In this document: positions 21,460-29,804 of the stretch, in pieces
Numbering within the stretch: position 1 is the first letter of the stretch
Layout: each line of letters begins with the position of its first letter
DNA from: a virus
Direction: 5' to 3' (one strand)
DNA length: 33,271 nucleotides
IMG/VR virus record: IMGVR_UViG_3300023116_000177
Coordinates: 1 to 33,271 of that record
Program-made: the position numbers and the translations under genes
Notes under the pieces: model-generated
Databases searched by the model: none
Told to the model about the DNA's origin: nothing
Seen by the model: the letters and a program-made list of their open reading frames with translations, nothing else

Positions 21460-22941
21460 TTAAACATTTTTTAAACTATTATAAATTTCAATAGTTTTTT
21501 GTTTAATCACATCTTCTGACGCCTCAAAGAGGTCTTCATCGATGATATTTTCTTCCATTTGACTCAGAATTTTACTCATGTAGGGTTTGTTTTCCCTTTC
21601 TTTTAGTTCAGGAATCCATTCCATAAGTTTTCTCCCATCAATAAGGGTTTTTATACGTGTTTTTAACTCACTAGCTTGATAACCTTTATTGGCTTCAGCA
21701 GCTAATCTTTCAGCGTATTCAACCTTTTTCTGGAAGTCTTGAGGTGTAGAATGTTCAAATTTACGACACATCTCATCAGCATATCCAACAGCCTTTAAAT
21801 ACTCCCAATACGGATGATTGACAATTGAAACAACCTTACTCTTCTTCATGTCATAAATCTTATGAACTCTCATATGATTCGCAGCACAATATTCCAAAAC
21901 TTCCCTATCATCGTTCGATAATCTTAAACGTTTTGCAATTTGCTTGACAATAGGAACACCAGCTTCCTCATGTCCATGATACGAATGCTTACCTTGATTA
22001 TAGTCATATGTAGTGGCTTTACCCACATCATGAAACGCAATGGCTAAATTAGTCAAAGCATCAGTGCTATTACTAACTCTTAATGCTTCTAAAATGTGCC
22101 CTAACACTTTCCCACCACCTTCAGGGTGGTGTTTAATGTTGTGTTGCATGTCTTTTAGTTCATATAACTCAGGGAGCAGTTTCTGAAGTAAGCCTATTTC
22201 ATCTAATTTCTCTATATAATTGGCTAAAACGGGTCCAGAAATCCCTGCAACCTTGTATAACTCTTCTGCAATTCTCTCCTTAGCAAGATTATCTACAGAA
22301 TCCTTTAACTCTTTTGCCGATTTTAACGTCTCATCTTCTATTTCAAATCCCATTTTAATGGAGAATCTTATCATTCTTAAAATTCTAATAGCGTCTTCCG
22401 TGAATCTTAAGCGAGCATTGCCGACAGTTCGAACAATACCTTGCTTTAAATCGTCTAAACCACCATGATGATCGATGATTTCCCCGTCACTATTGACACC
22501 CATAGCATTAAATGTGAAGTCTCTTCGTTCAGAATCGCTCTTGAACGACTTAACTAATGTCACTTCATCCGGTCTACGATTATCACTGTAACCTTCCTCA
22601 GTGCGGTAGTGTGCCACTTCGAATTCTTCATCCATAAATAACACCAAAAGAATGCCGAAGTCTTTCGATTTTCCGATATCATGTGTTCTGAAGTTCTTCT
22701 CAATCTTATCTAAATCGACATTTGTAGCGATATCAACGTCTTTTATGGGCTTTTTTAAGACCAGATCTCTAACTGATCCACCCACAATCAAGGCTTCTGC
22801 GCCTTCACCGCCAAGTGCCTCGATCTCTTTACAAAGAGCAACGCCCTTAGCGAAAAGGGAGTTTGAGGCAACAATACCAGAGAAATCCTCTAGCTTGTCT
22901 TCAACTATAATGTCGTTGTACACGTTTTGAAAATAATTCAT
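21460..22941 (-). CDS. cca: tRNA nucleotidyltransferase / poly(A) polymerase family protein with HD domain and N-terminal tag
   Basis: 493 residues. After the tag (MNYFQNVYNDIIVED) the nucleotidyltransferase head shows IVGGSVRDLVL, the metal-binding DVDIAT, RRDFTFNAMG, DLKQGIVRTVGN and RFTEDAIRILRMIRF, the full order of class II CCA-adding/poly(A) polymerases. An HD domain follows (HH at about 277, FHDVGKATTYDYN near 308, HEEAG near 325), as in bacterial CCA enzymes with 2-prime,3-prime-phosphatase-like activity. It would add or repair the CCA end of tRNAs or add tails to RNA. A packaged or injected form is suggested by the tag, with IIVE a possible cleavage context; that is inference. The start codon lacks a strong ribosome site. 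Confidence 0.93.
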   Translation of the reverse strand: MNYFQNVYNDIIVEDKLEDFSGIVASNSLFAKGVALCKEIEALGGEGAEALIVGGSVRDLVLKKPIKDVDIATNVDLDKIEKNFRTHDIGKSKDFGILLVLFMDEEFEVAHYRTEEGYSDNRRPDEVTLVKSFKSDSERRDFTFNAMGVNSDGEIIDHHGGLDDLKQGIVRTVGNARLRFTEDAIRILRMIRFSIKMGFEIEDETLKSAKELKDSVDNLAKERIAEELYKVAGISGPVLANYIEKLDEIGLLQKLLPELYELKDMQHNIKHHPEGGGKVLGHILEALRVSNSTDALTNLAIAFHDVGKATTYDYNQGKHSYHGHEEAGVPIVKQIAKRLRLSNDDREVLEYCAANHMRVHKIYDMKKSKVVSIVNHPYWEYLKAVGYADEMCRKFEHSTPQDFQKKVEYAERLAAEANKGYQASELKTRIKTLIDGRKLMEWIPELKERENKPYMSKILSQMEENIIDEDLFEASEDVIKQKTIEIYNSLKNV

Positions 22942-22970
22942 TAATTAGTCTTTCTTTCTTATTTGAATAC

Positions 22971-22983
22971 ATAAATATTTATA
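22971..22983. promoter_or_regulatory. Shared bidirectional late motif
   Basis: ATAAATATTTATA is nearly palindromic. The plus strand reads ATAAATA at 22971 towards the gene at 23015 and the minus strand reads TATAAATA (22976-22983) towards the CCA-type gene at 22941, so one sequence may serve both divergent genes. Confidence 0.5.
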
Positions 22984-23014
22984 TATTTTACAGACAAAAA
23001 GGAAGAGTGTCAAT

Positions 23015-24073
23015 ATGATTTATGAAGTAGAACTACAAGATGTATATAGCAATGTTGTTTTAGAAGAAAATAAAAAACAGAGCCTTTCATGGCTACATTC
23101 GAAAGGGATTCCTGAAGAGGTAATAAAGAAGATTATACAGTTGGATGTCACACCATCGAAAGGTCATAGTATTCAATTGGGGAAATATTACCTCGAAACC
23201 AATAGTATTGGCCCTATTTCAGATTACTACAAAAAGTTTGCGAAACTCTACGAAAAGAATAAATCTCTTCAAATAACAAAATATAAAACTTTTCACGATT
23301 TTGAAAACTTCATTGACGCTAATGAAAGAAGTCATGGTAAAATCAACACAAAAGGTGAAAAGACTTCTTCGGAAGTTCGTAGTGAAGCCATTTACGAAGA
23401 TGAAAATGTGGAGATATATTATGCATCTAATGTAAAATCTGCATGTGATTACGGACATAAATTAGGACAAAGTTACTCGTTTTGTATTTCGAGAACAGGT
23501 TCTGGTAACCTTTATAACGCTTATAGATTAAGACAGCAGTCGTCAATGTATTTCATCAAATCAAAACACAGATCATCCAATATTGTAGACGGTAGATATG
23601 AAGACCCTTCACATATGATTGTTTTGGATGTGATGCCTGACCCATACAACAGTTCCGAAATAAAGTTACAATGGACATGGGCAGATAACGGATCTCAAGG
23701 TCACGGTACAAAAGAAACCACATGGGAAGAAGTCTTTGAAGAAGTTCCTGAGTTACAGGTACCTTACGAAAAGGGTGTATTCGAATCCCATCCACTATCC
23801 CCTGAAGAGAGATCGAAACTCGAAACCTTCAACGCCATCAACGAGGGTGATTTTGAATCTTTCCATGAACTGGATTACGACGAAAAAGATGAATACCTAA
23901 AATCAGGGTTCACCATCGACGACTCCATTTTCAATTCATTGGATAAAGAACAGCGCAATGAGTTCCTTGGGACCGGGGGCGAAATCAGTGAAGGTATGTA
24001 TGAAAGCTTATCCCCCGTTGAATTGAAGCGTTGGTCTGAAGTTCGTTTACGTGTTATTGAAGCTATGTTATAG
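23015..24073 (+). CDS. Tagged protein with a phage YG-x-C-type domain and C-terminal short repeats
   Basis: 352 residues. A tag-like N-terminus (LQDVYSNVVLEEN) precedes a domain around 125-235 with VEIYYASNVKSACDYGHKLG, SYSFCISRTGSGNLYNAYR, MYFIKSK and HMIVLDVMPD. I recognise this as a recurrent phage domain with a central Cys/Trp-Cys-like site, but not with a known activity. The last about 90 residues hold three degenerate 22-25-residue repeats: FHELDYDEKDEYLKSGFTI, FNSLDKEQRNEFLGTGGEI, YESLSPVELKRW. An AAGGAAGAG site lies upstream. It starts the plus-strand cluster of helical-repeat paralogs and is eight bases from the next gene. Confidence 0.75.
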   Translation: MIYEVELQDVYSNVVLEENKKQSLSWLHSKGIPEEVIKKIIQLDVTPSKGHSIQLGKYYLETNSIGPISDYYKKFAKLYEKNKSLQITKYKTFHDFENFIDANERSHGKINTKGEKTSSEVRSEAIYEDENVEIYYASNVKSACDYGHKLGQSYSFCISRTGSGNLYNAYRLRQQSSMYFIKSKHRSSNIVDGRYEDPSHMIVLDVMPDPYNSSEIKLQWTWADNGSQGHGTKETTWEEVFEEVPELQVPYEKGVFESHPLSPEERSKLETFNAINEGDFESFHELDYDEKDEYLKSGFTIDDSIFNSLDKEQRNEFLGTGGEISEGMYESLSPVELKRWSEVRLRVIEAML

Positions 24074-24081
24074 GTGGTGTC

Positions 24082-24954
24082 GTGAACAAACCTGACGCAA
24101 GACTTCTTTATAAGACCTTTAAAGAAAACCCTAATCATAGCGTTTTCGACCATTTTGATGGTAATAGATATATGTGGTATGATTTATTCAGAATCAACTA
24201 TGATGACACAGGAATTCCTGATAAAGAGTTAATGGGTAAATTACAGAATGACCTTTTCTTTTCCTTTCGTGTTTCTGTTAGATTAGTTGAGAATGGGGAT
24301 TCACATCTCGTATCGCCAGAAAATCTTGAAGGAGTTACAGGTTCAATTGAACAAACCTCCCAATTAATTTACGCCTATGTGTCTGCAAATGAAAAAATAC
24401 CCGATATACTTCTTTCAACAGTATCAGACAGATACAGTAAAGTGTTAGATATAGCTACATATATAGCAGGTGAAGACTTTGAATATAAATACGGAATACC
24501 TGAAATATTGAAAAAGAAAATTTTAGGGAATCCCGAATTAAATTATGAGTTCGTCACAGACACAATCCGGTACCATCATAAATTAGCCCCTATGGAATAT
24601 CTTAAACCTATTGCAGAAAGACCTTCCGGTTCATATGGTGTTTTGAGAACAATTATTTTAACAGGTAACTCGGACCTCGAACTACCCGAAATATTCATAA
24701 ATGGTGTCTCAAAAGAGCCAAGATTGGTTTACGCCATCATCGAAAACATTTTAAGAAATAGAGAAGGGACACCTATACCTGACGTTCTCTATAGAGGGAT
24801 CGCTAAATCAAAAGGATATTCACATCATTTATATAGACTTTTAACGAAGTACAAAATGGAAGTTCCGAAAATCATTCTAGACGCCGCACGATTAAATGCG
24901 AACTATAACGAAAACGTTAATTATTTTGAAGGGTTGTATAAAGATTTATCATGA
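24082..24954 (+). CDS. Helical-repeat paralog 1 with C-terminal tag
   Basis: 290 residues from a GTG at 24082 preceded by AGGTGG. The N-terminal signature NKPDARLLYKTFKENPNHSVFDHF is shared by five proteins here. Several copies of a roughly 29-residue helical hairpin follow, each starting with a proline: IPDILLSTVS, IPEILKKKIL, LPEIFINGVSKEPRL, IPDVLYRGIAKSKGY, VPKIILDAARL. The C-terminus NVNYFEGLYKDLS is the tag. The stop overlaps the next start as ATGA. Function unknown; alpha-hairpin repeats usually bind protein or RNA. Confidence 0.8.
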   Translation: MNKPDARLLYKTFKENPNHSVFDHFDGNRYMWYDLFRINYDDTGIPDKELMGKLQNDLFFSFRVSVRLVENGDSHLVSPENLEGVTGSIEQTSQLIYAYVSANEKIPDILLSTVSDRYSKVLDIATYIAGEDFEYKYGIPEILKKKILGNPELNYEFVTDTIRYHHKLAPMEYLKPIAERPSGSYGVLRTIILTGNSDLELPEIFINGVSKEPRLVYAIIENILRNREGTPIPDVLYRGIAKSKGYSHHLYRLLTKYKMEVPKIILDAARLNANYNENVNYFEGLYKDLS

Positions 24955-25898
24955 GAAAAACTGACTATAAAATGTTACTCCAAACACATAAGGTAAACCC
25001 CTCACATAGGATTTTCAAAAAGCTAAAAGATGGGGATTATGCCTACCACTTCTTCATCCTAGCCTTTTCATATTTTAAAGAGAGAAAAAAACCCGAAGAC
25101 ATACCAGAGGACATATTACAAGCCATCTCTATTTACTCAAGTTATAATAAGAATTTAATCGAAAGAATGTTACAAAACGGTGTGGGAATAGAAAGCATCC
25201 CTCAAATACTTTTAGATAATCTCGATAATTTTGTTGACTTGATAGACATAATGATCACTCTAATAAAGGAAGATAAAGAAATACCGGATTCCCTTATTGA
25301 CGTTATCGTCAAAAAGCATAAAGATTTTTCTAGAGCAGAAAAAAATAGAATGATTTTGCTTTTTCAATATTTTGTTGTACATAGCACAGAAGTCCCTAAA
25401 AAATTGAAGAACTTAATTCTTTCAGATCCAGATCTAATTTATCAAGTAGTCAAAACGACATTATCTGATGCCGCATATTATGACGTTTCTATAAAATACG
25501 ATTTCACTAAAAACCCATTCTTTCACGAATTATTAGATAAGTTCGCAGAAGGGGGTGTAAACGATAAGGTCCATCTGATGAAGGTTCACGACACTCTGAT
25601 TAAGATGATGAATATAAAGGTGTTTAAAAATCTCCCTCCCAATCTTTTAAATCGATTAGCCACATCACCACAACATTCGCTTTCGCTATTAATGTACATA
25701 TTCAGAGATCATGGGTTAAGAGACGCACCTGAAGTGTTGATTAATTCAGTCGCAAAAGATCCTAGTTATTCAAAATCTTTGTTGCAACTGATGAAGAGAT
25801 TGAGTTTAAATATTCCCGATAATATTCGAAAAAGTGCAGAACAAGCACCAGACAACCGTAATGTTTTCGAATCCTTTTTTCACGAATTATCTCAATGA
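24951..25898 (+). CDS. Helical-repeat paralog 2 with C-terminal tag
   Basis: 315 residues. It shares the family N-terminus (TDYKMLLQTHKVNPSHRIFKK) and repeats beginning IPEDILQAIS, IPQILLDNL, IPDSLIDVIV, VPKKLKNLILSDPDL, LPPNLLNRLATSPQHS, APEVLINSVAKDPSY, IPDNIRKSAEQ. It ends RNVFESFFHELSQ, a weaker tag in which Tyr is replaced by Phe. The start is coupled to paralog 1 by an ATGA overlap, and its own stop overlaps the DUF1289-like gene in the same way. One insertion of about 25 residues (around 180-205) breaks the regular repeat spacing. Confidence 0.8.
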   Translation: MRKTDYKMLLQTHKVNPSHRIFKKLKDGDYAYHFFILAFSYFKERKKPEDIPEDILQAISIYSSYNKNLIERMLQNGVGIESIPQILLDNLDNFVDLIDIMITLIKEDKEIPDSLIDVIVKKHKDFSRAEKNRMILLFQYFVVHSTEVPKKLKNLILSDPDLIYQVVKTTLSDAAYYDVSIKYDFTKNPFFHELLDKFAEGGVNDKVHLMKVHDTLIKMMNIKVFKNLPPNLLNRLATSPQHSLSLLMYIFRDHGLRDAPEVLINSVAKDPSYSKSLLQLMKRLSLNIPDNIRKSAEQAPDNRNVFESFFHELSQ

Positions 25899-26059
25899 AA
25901 GTGTCTTCTCCTTGTAACGGCGAATGCCTTTTTCAAGATAAGGTTTGTGTTAGTTGTGGTCGCACAATAGAACACATTCGTTCATGGATCAAATACACTG
26001 AAGAAGAACGTTTAAAGATAATGTCAACACTTAAACCGTCTAATCCCAATCCCACCTAG
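25895..26059 (+). CDS. DUF1289-like small Cys protein
   Basis: 54 residues. SPCNGECLFQDKVCVSCGRT, then IEHIRSWIKYTEEERLKIM, match DUF1289: SPC-x-x-x-C, C-x-x-C-x-R-T, E-I-x-x-W and an ER motif. The four Cys probably bind a metal or Fe-S centre; the family has no settled function. It overlaps paralog 2 by four bases (ATGA) and runs 20 bases into the end of the convergent gene at 26040. It has no tag. Confidence 0.88.
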   Translation: MKVSSPCNGECLFQDKVCVSCGRTIEHIRSWIKYTEEERLKIMSTLKPSNPNPT

Positions 26060-26624
26060 ACTCAGGATCGTGTTCCTCTAATTCAGCAGTCACACCATAA
26101 AGATCAGGATTAAGATATTCTGGTGCTGTTTCTCTAAGCTTTTTAATGATGAAGGCTCTAGCTTGTTTATCCGAATAGGCTTTCACTTTCATCTGCTTTA
26201 CCGTAGACATATCGGATTTTCTATATAATTTGACAATTCTTGGGAGGCGAATGTTCATCCCTTCAGTCTTAACCGTTCTTTTTTCGAAATATGAAACCAA
26301 ATCCCTTAACCATTGATCAGGTGCCTTGTCGCGGACTGCCCCTATTTTCTTTATAAAAAGCATTACATACGAATCAGAAATCATCTTTTGAAGAAGTTCT
26401 TGCCTTTGTTCAGGGGTATCAACCTTTATCTTATTACCATATTTGTCTTGAGTTACATGATTCTTGAAGAAAATATTGTAAAAGAGGCGTATCAATTCGT
26501 TTCTCGTTTTGACATTTTCCAACTCTAAATCGAAAACGTTATTGTTGTTTGGAATCCCGTGAAAATCTGCAAGATAGGGCGTTTCCATTAGAACTTTTTC
26601 ATATAAATCCTTAAATATGTTCAT
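26040..26624 (-). CDS. Tagged unknown protein
   Basis: 194 residues. The N-terminus MNIFKDLYEKVLMETP is one of the best tag matches, and VLME fits the cleavage context. The rest contains helices (LIRLFYNIFFKNH, QRQELLQKMISDSYVMLFIKKI, WLRDLVSYFEKR) and a basic C-terminal part (LPRIVKLYRKSDMSTVKQM). The DNA before the ATG is AATAAGTATTTAC with no Shine-Dalgarno, as for the genes at 10660 and 6078. It is a lone minus-strand gene inside the plus-strand repeat cluster. No family recognised. Confidence 0.75.
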   Translation of the reverse strand: MNIFKDLYEKVLMETPYLADFHGIPNNNNVFDLELENVKTRNELIRLFYNIFFKNHVTQDKYGNKIKVDTPEQRQELLQKMISDSYVMLFIKKIGAVRDKAPDQWLRDLVSYFEKRTVKTEGMNIRLPRIVKLYRKSDMSTVKQMKVKAYSDKQARAFIIKKLRETAPEYLNPDLYGVTAELEEHDPESRWDWD

Positions 26625-26632
26625 GTAAATAC

Positions 26633-26649
26633 TTATTTTTTGATAAATA
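26633..26649. promoter_or_regulatory. Divergent late-like motifs
   Basis: The minus strand reads AATAAGTATTTA towards 26624 (from about 26639), and the plus strand reads ATAAATA (26643-26649) followed by TTTTTAACC towards 26678. The two elements lie back to back in a 53-base gap. Confidence 0.5.
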
Positions 26650-26677
26650 TTTTTAACCGAAAAGGCTGAAATATATA

Positions 26678-29092
26678 ATGTTAAAAGATGTAGATATTAA
26701 ACTTTTAGTGGATCTTTACGAAAAAGAACCAAACCATACGATATTCGATAAGCTAATGCATTACCAATCGGGTATTGATTTTATGATTGAATGGTTAAAA
26801 GATCATAACGACGGTGGCCCTTTTTTGGACAAGCTTGAACAATACCCACATTTTTGTTTAGATATAATATTTGGTTTATTGCCTTTAGGAAGGCCAATCC
26901 CCGAAAAGTTAATAAAAATTGTATCCGAAAACGCAAATGAGGCGAAAGCGTTTATTGGATTTCTTCTAGCTAATGGTATGAATGTACCTAAAACGTTGTT
27001 TAAAGCCGTTACGAATCACCCGAGAACCGCAATCCATGTGGGAAAAGAATACATCAAAAACGGCGAACCCATCCCAGATGAAATATTAAGGGGTATGATT
27101 AAACCATCATCAAACTGGTTTTATCAAACGGATGAACAAATAAAAGATATTTTTGATATTGCGATTTCCTTTGCGAATTTCGAAAGAATACCCGCAGAAT
27201 TATTAGTGTTCATTTCTAGACACCCGAAATACGCCTATACATTGAAAAATTACTATTTCAAAAAGGGGATCGACGCCCCACCAATAATTAAACAGGCTGC
27301 TGCGAAATGGAACAACCAATTAGGTGTGGTTGAAGAAGGAGTGATGACTCTTGAAAGAAAAATTTATCAACCTATACTTGACTTCTATTTGAAAACCGTC
27401 GAAGCTTATCAGGCAAGTCCTAATAAGAAGGTGACAGAAGTTTCGTTCCCTAGTAAGGTTTTTAATCTAGATTTATCTGAGACGAAATGGGAAATGTTAC
27501 AGCCACATGTACGCCCTATAAAGGTGTCTTTTTCTTATGATGATTCATCTCACGGACCTAATGGCCATATAACCTTAAGTCTAAAAGAACCTGTTCGTGA
27601 GATGATCGACGTCATTGAACACGAAGTTCTCCATGAGATACAATACTTATTAGGTAAACATTCAGGTGGGAAACATCGTTATCTTGGACTCTCAAAGAAA
27701 AAGCATAAAGTGATGGGTTACGACATTCATGGGCATAAAACTCAGTTTGAAGCGTATTACATTTACGCCAATCGTAAACTCTTCTACGGGAAAGAAACGA
27801 AGCAAAAACCGTTAGTGATCCACGCAAACAATAAAGACCACGCTTACGAGATAATAAAGAAAACATTTGCAGATAGTGTAGTAGTGACACTGACTAACAA
27901 TAAAAAGAAAAAGTTGGGAATGACTGATATAGTTCAGACCGACGCTCATAATTTCAATTTAACAAAGCCAGCGAGGGCTTTAAAAGTTGGGGATACTTTA
28001 CAAGGTGTGAAAATCCGAAAGGTGGAAAAGGTCCAACCCAAATATAATCTTTATTATATCGACACCCTTTCCTCGTCACCAAAACCTTACGATTACAAAA
28101 ATAAAGTCTTAATTGATTTCAAAAACCCTGAAACGTTAAGAGGGTTGAAACGAAATCTGAAGATTAAGCCGATATATGCCCATAGAAGAACCAAACACGG
28201 GTTAAGACCAGTGGAATACCAAACAGATTTACTTTCAGCGTTGAGACATCTTCAAGCTGCCTATATAATGCATTTTGATATAAAAGATGAAAACGCTCAA
28301 TTGTTATGGGATAAAGAAAAGAAAAAAGAATTCTTTAAAGATGTTCTCGCTAAAAGGGTGAAAACGAAATATGGCCTCATCGTTCCAAATGAACATGAGA
28401 ACATTAAAGGGCCTTACTTGAAAGAGTTATATAAAAACTTTGTCGAAAAAACCGGAAACCTTGATGTCAGTAACGATATTAAAAAGTATCGTGAAATTGT
28501 GATGCGTGATAGGATGAAAAAAATCAAGCAAGCACAAGAAGAAAGCGAAAACGAAGGTTTTGAAATTAATGGTAAAACATATACAGAGGATGATTTTAAT
28601 GGGAGAACTCAGAAAGAACCCCATTATGATTTCCCTTATGAGATTATGGGTGTGTTAGATGGAACTAATATCGAGTTCGGTGACGAATTCCTTGTATATG
28701 ATCTCGGATTTAAAAGAAAGTATTCTGAAAGAGATGGAGAAGAAAATTACCACATTCCAATTTCGTATAGAACCTTTAGAATTCTTGGTAACAAGATACA
28801 AAAGATTATTCCCACCAAAACCTCAACGGGTCGTCATGAATTAGAAAGTGGTGAAGATATTGACCCTAAACTATTATATGTTTTCGCAAGTTATAACCTT
28901 TTCAAATTCATGTTATCCCATGTGGATAATAGAGATCTTAGTTTTAGACATAAAGAAGACGTTAATGCAGTCCTAAAACATTTCTCCGGTATAGATGCCG
29001 TTGAAGAATTAAGTGGTACCCCTCTCGATTTGAATGGGGTTAAAAATGAAAGTGTGAACTATTTCGAAAGGTTATATAATGAGACTGAATAA
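26678..29092 (+). CDS. Helical-repeat paralog 3 fused to an HEXXH peptidase-like domain, C-terminal tag
   Basis: 804 residues. The family N-terminus (DVDIKLLVDLYEKEPNHTIFDKL) and repeats (IPEKLIKIVS, VPKTLFKAVTNHPRT, IPDEILRGMI, IPAELLVFISRHPKYAY, PPIIKQAAAKW) occupy residues 1-215. A peptidase-like domain follows with HEVLH at 315-319 (VIEHEVLHEIQYLLG). A third zinc ligand could be E358 (TQFEAYYIY) or E513 (RPVEYQTDLLSAL). Between them, about 375-470, is a strand-rich insert with VGDTLQGVKIRKVE. The C-terminal about 250 residues are mixed and end ESVNYFERLYNETE, the tag. No signal peptide. A virion-delivered protease is an attractive but untested idea. Confidence 0.82.
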   Translation: MLKDVDIKLLVDLYEKEPNHTIFDKLMHYQSGIDFMIEWLKDHNDGGPFLDKLEQYPHFCLDIIFGLLPLGRPIPEKLIKIVSENANEAKAFIGFLLANGMNVPKTLFKAVTNHPRTAIHVGKEYIKNGEPIPDEILRGMIKPSSNWFYQTDEQIKDIFDIAISFANFERIPAELLVFISRHPKYAYTLKNYYFKKGIDAPPIIKQAAAKWNNQLGVVEEGVMTLERKIYQPILDFYLKTVEAYQASPNKKVTEVSFPSKVFNLDLSETKWEMLQPHVRPIKVSFSYDDSSHGPNGHITLSLKEPVREMIDVIEHEVLHEIQYLLGKHSGGKHRYLGLSKKKHKVMGYDIHGHKTQFEAYYIYANRKLFYGKETKQKPLVIHANNKDHAYEIIKKTFADSVVVTLTNNKKKKLGMTDIVQTDAHNFNLTKPARALKVGDTLQGVKIRKVEKVQPKYNLYYIDTLSSSPKPYDYKNKVLIDFKNPETLRGLKRNLKIKPIYAHRRTKHGLRPVEYQTDLLSALRHLQAAYIMHFDIKDENAQLLWDKEKKKEFFKDVLAKRVKTKYGLIVPNEHENIKGPYLKELYKNFVEKTGNLDVSNDIKKYREIVMRDRMKKIKQAQEESENEGFEINGKTYTEDDFNGRTQKEPHYDFPYEIMGVLDGTNIEFGDEFLVYDLGFKRKYSERDGEENYHIPISYRTFRILGNKIQKIIPTKTSTGRHELESGEDIDPKLLYVFASYNLFKFMLSHVDNRDLSFRHKEDVNAVLKHFSGIDAVEELSGTPLDLNGVKNESVNYFERLYNETE

Positions 29093-29804
29093 GGTAGACT
29101 TTCGATTAATGTATGATCTTTACCAAAGAGAACCTAATCATAATCTCTTTAAGAATTTCATTCAAAGGCAAGACGATTACCTTGCGATGTCTTTCGCAAA
29201 ATGGATACTTAAGAATGATCTCGACATGCTAGAATTCCTTATAGATATAACGGCTATAGATGCGTATAATTCAAGGAATTTATCGATGATTCACGCTTAT
29301 AAAGGTAGAGAAATACCCGAAAAACTTATTAAAGGTGTGATAAGGGCAGGGCCTGAAGTCGCCCAAGGTTTCCTTGGAGAGCTTATGCCACATGTTGGTT
29401 CAATAGAAAAAGTACATCCTAAAGTATTTGAAACAATAGCGGAATCCCCAAAAGAATCGTATTACACATATAAAGATTTAAAAAGGATAAACCTTGAAGC
29501 CCCTGAAATTCTAATCAAAAGTATTTGCACAGATATGAGATTTTTGCAACAATACGCAATGGATATTTTTAGACGCAATGAAACATTCCCAGAAATTGTT
29601 TTGCGAAGTATATCTGTAGACCCCAGATCTTCATACAATTTAGTTCGCATTCTTAAAACAATGAAGCAACCAGTTCCAGATTTTCTAATTAAATCCGCTA
29701 AAAGATATAGCAACCCCCTAATGCAGTCTGATGAAAAATATCGAAACGATATAACTGAAGAGTCCACAAACTATTTCCAAAGGATATACGATGTACTTCA
29801 ATAA
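29079..29804 (+). CDS. Helical-repeat paralog 4 with C-terminal tag
   Basis: 241 residues, overlapping the previous gene by 14 bases. Family N-terminus: NKVDFRLMYDLYQREPNHNLF. Repeats: IPEKLIKGVIRAGPE, HPKVFETIAESPKESY, APEILIKSICTDMRF, FPEIVLRSISVDPRSSY, VPDFLIKSAKRY. The C-terminal tag is ESTNYFQRIYDVLQ. The ribosome site GAAAGG sits inside the tag codons of the upstream gene (F-E-R-L-Y). Function unknown. Confidence 0.8.
   Translation: MRLNKVDFRLMYDLYQREPNHNLFKNFIQRQDDYLAMSFAKWILKNDLDMLEFLIDITAIDAYNSRNLSMIHAYKGREIPEKLIKGVIRAGPEVAQGFLGELMPHVGSIEKVHPKVFETIAESPKESYYTYKDLKRINLEAPEILIKSICTDMRFLQQYAMDIFRRNETFPEIVLRSISVDPRSSYNLVRILKTMKQPVPDFLIKSAKRYSNPLMQSDEKYRNDITEESTNYFQRIYDVLQ

Noticed and set aside
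27800-28080. Intein-like or Hint-like segment in the HEXXH fusion protein (VGDTLQGVKIRKVE)
   Set aside because: No Cys, Ser or Ala start in context, no block-B T-x-x-H and no terminal Asn with nucleophile; a strand-rich inserted domain is simpler.
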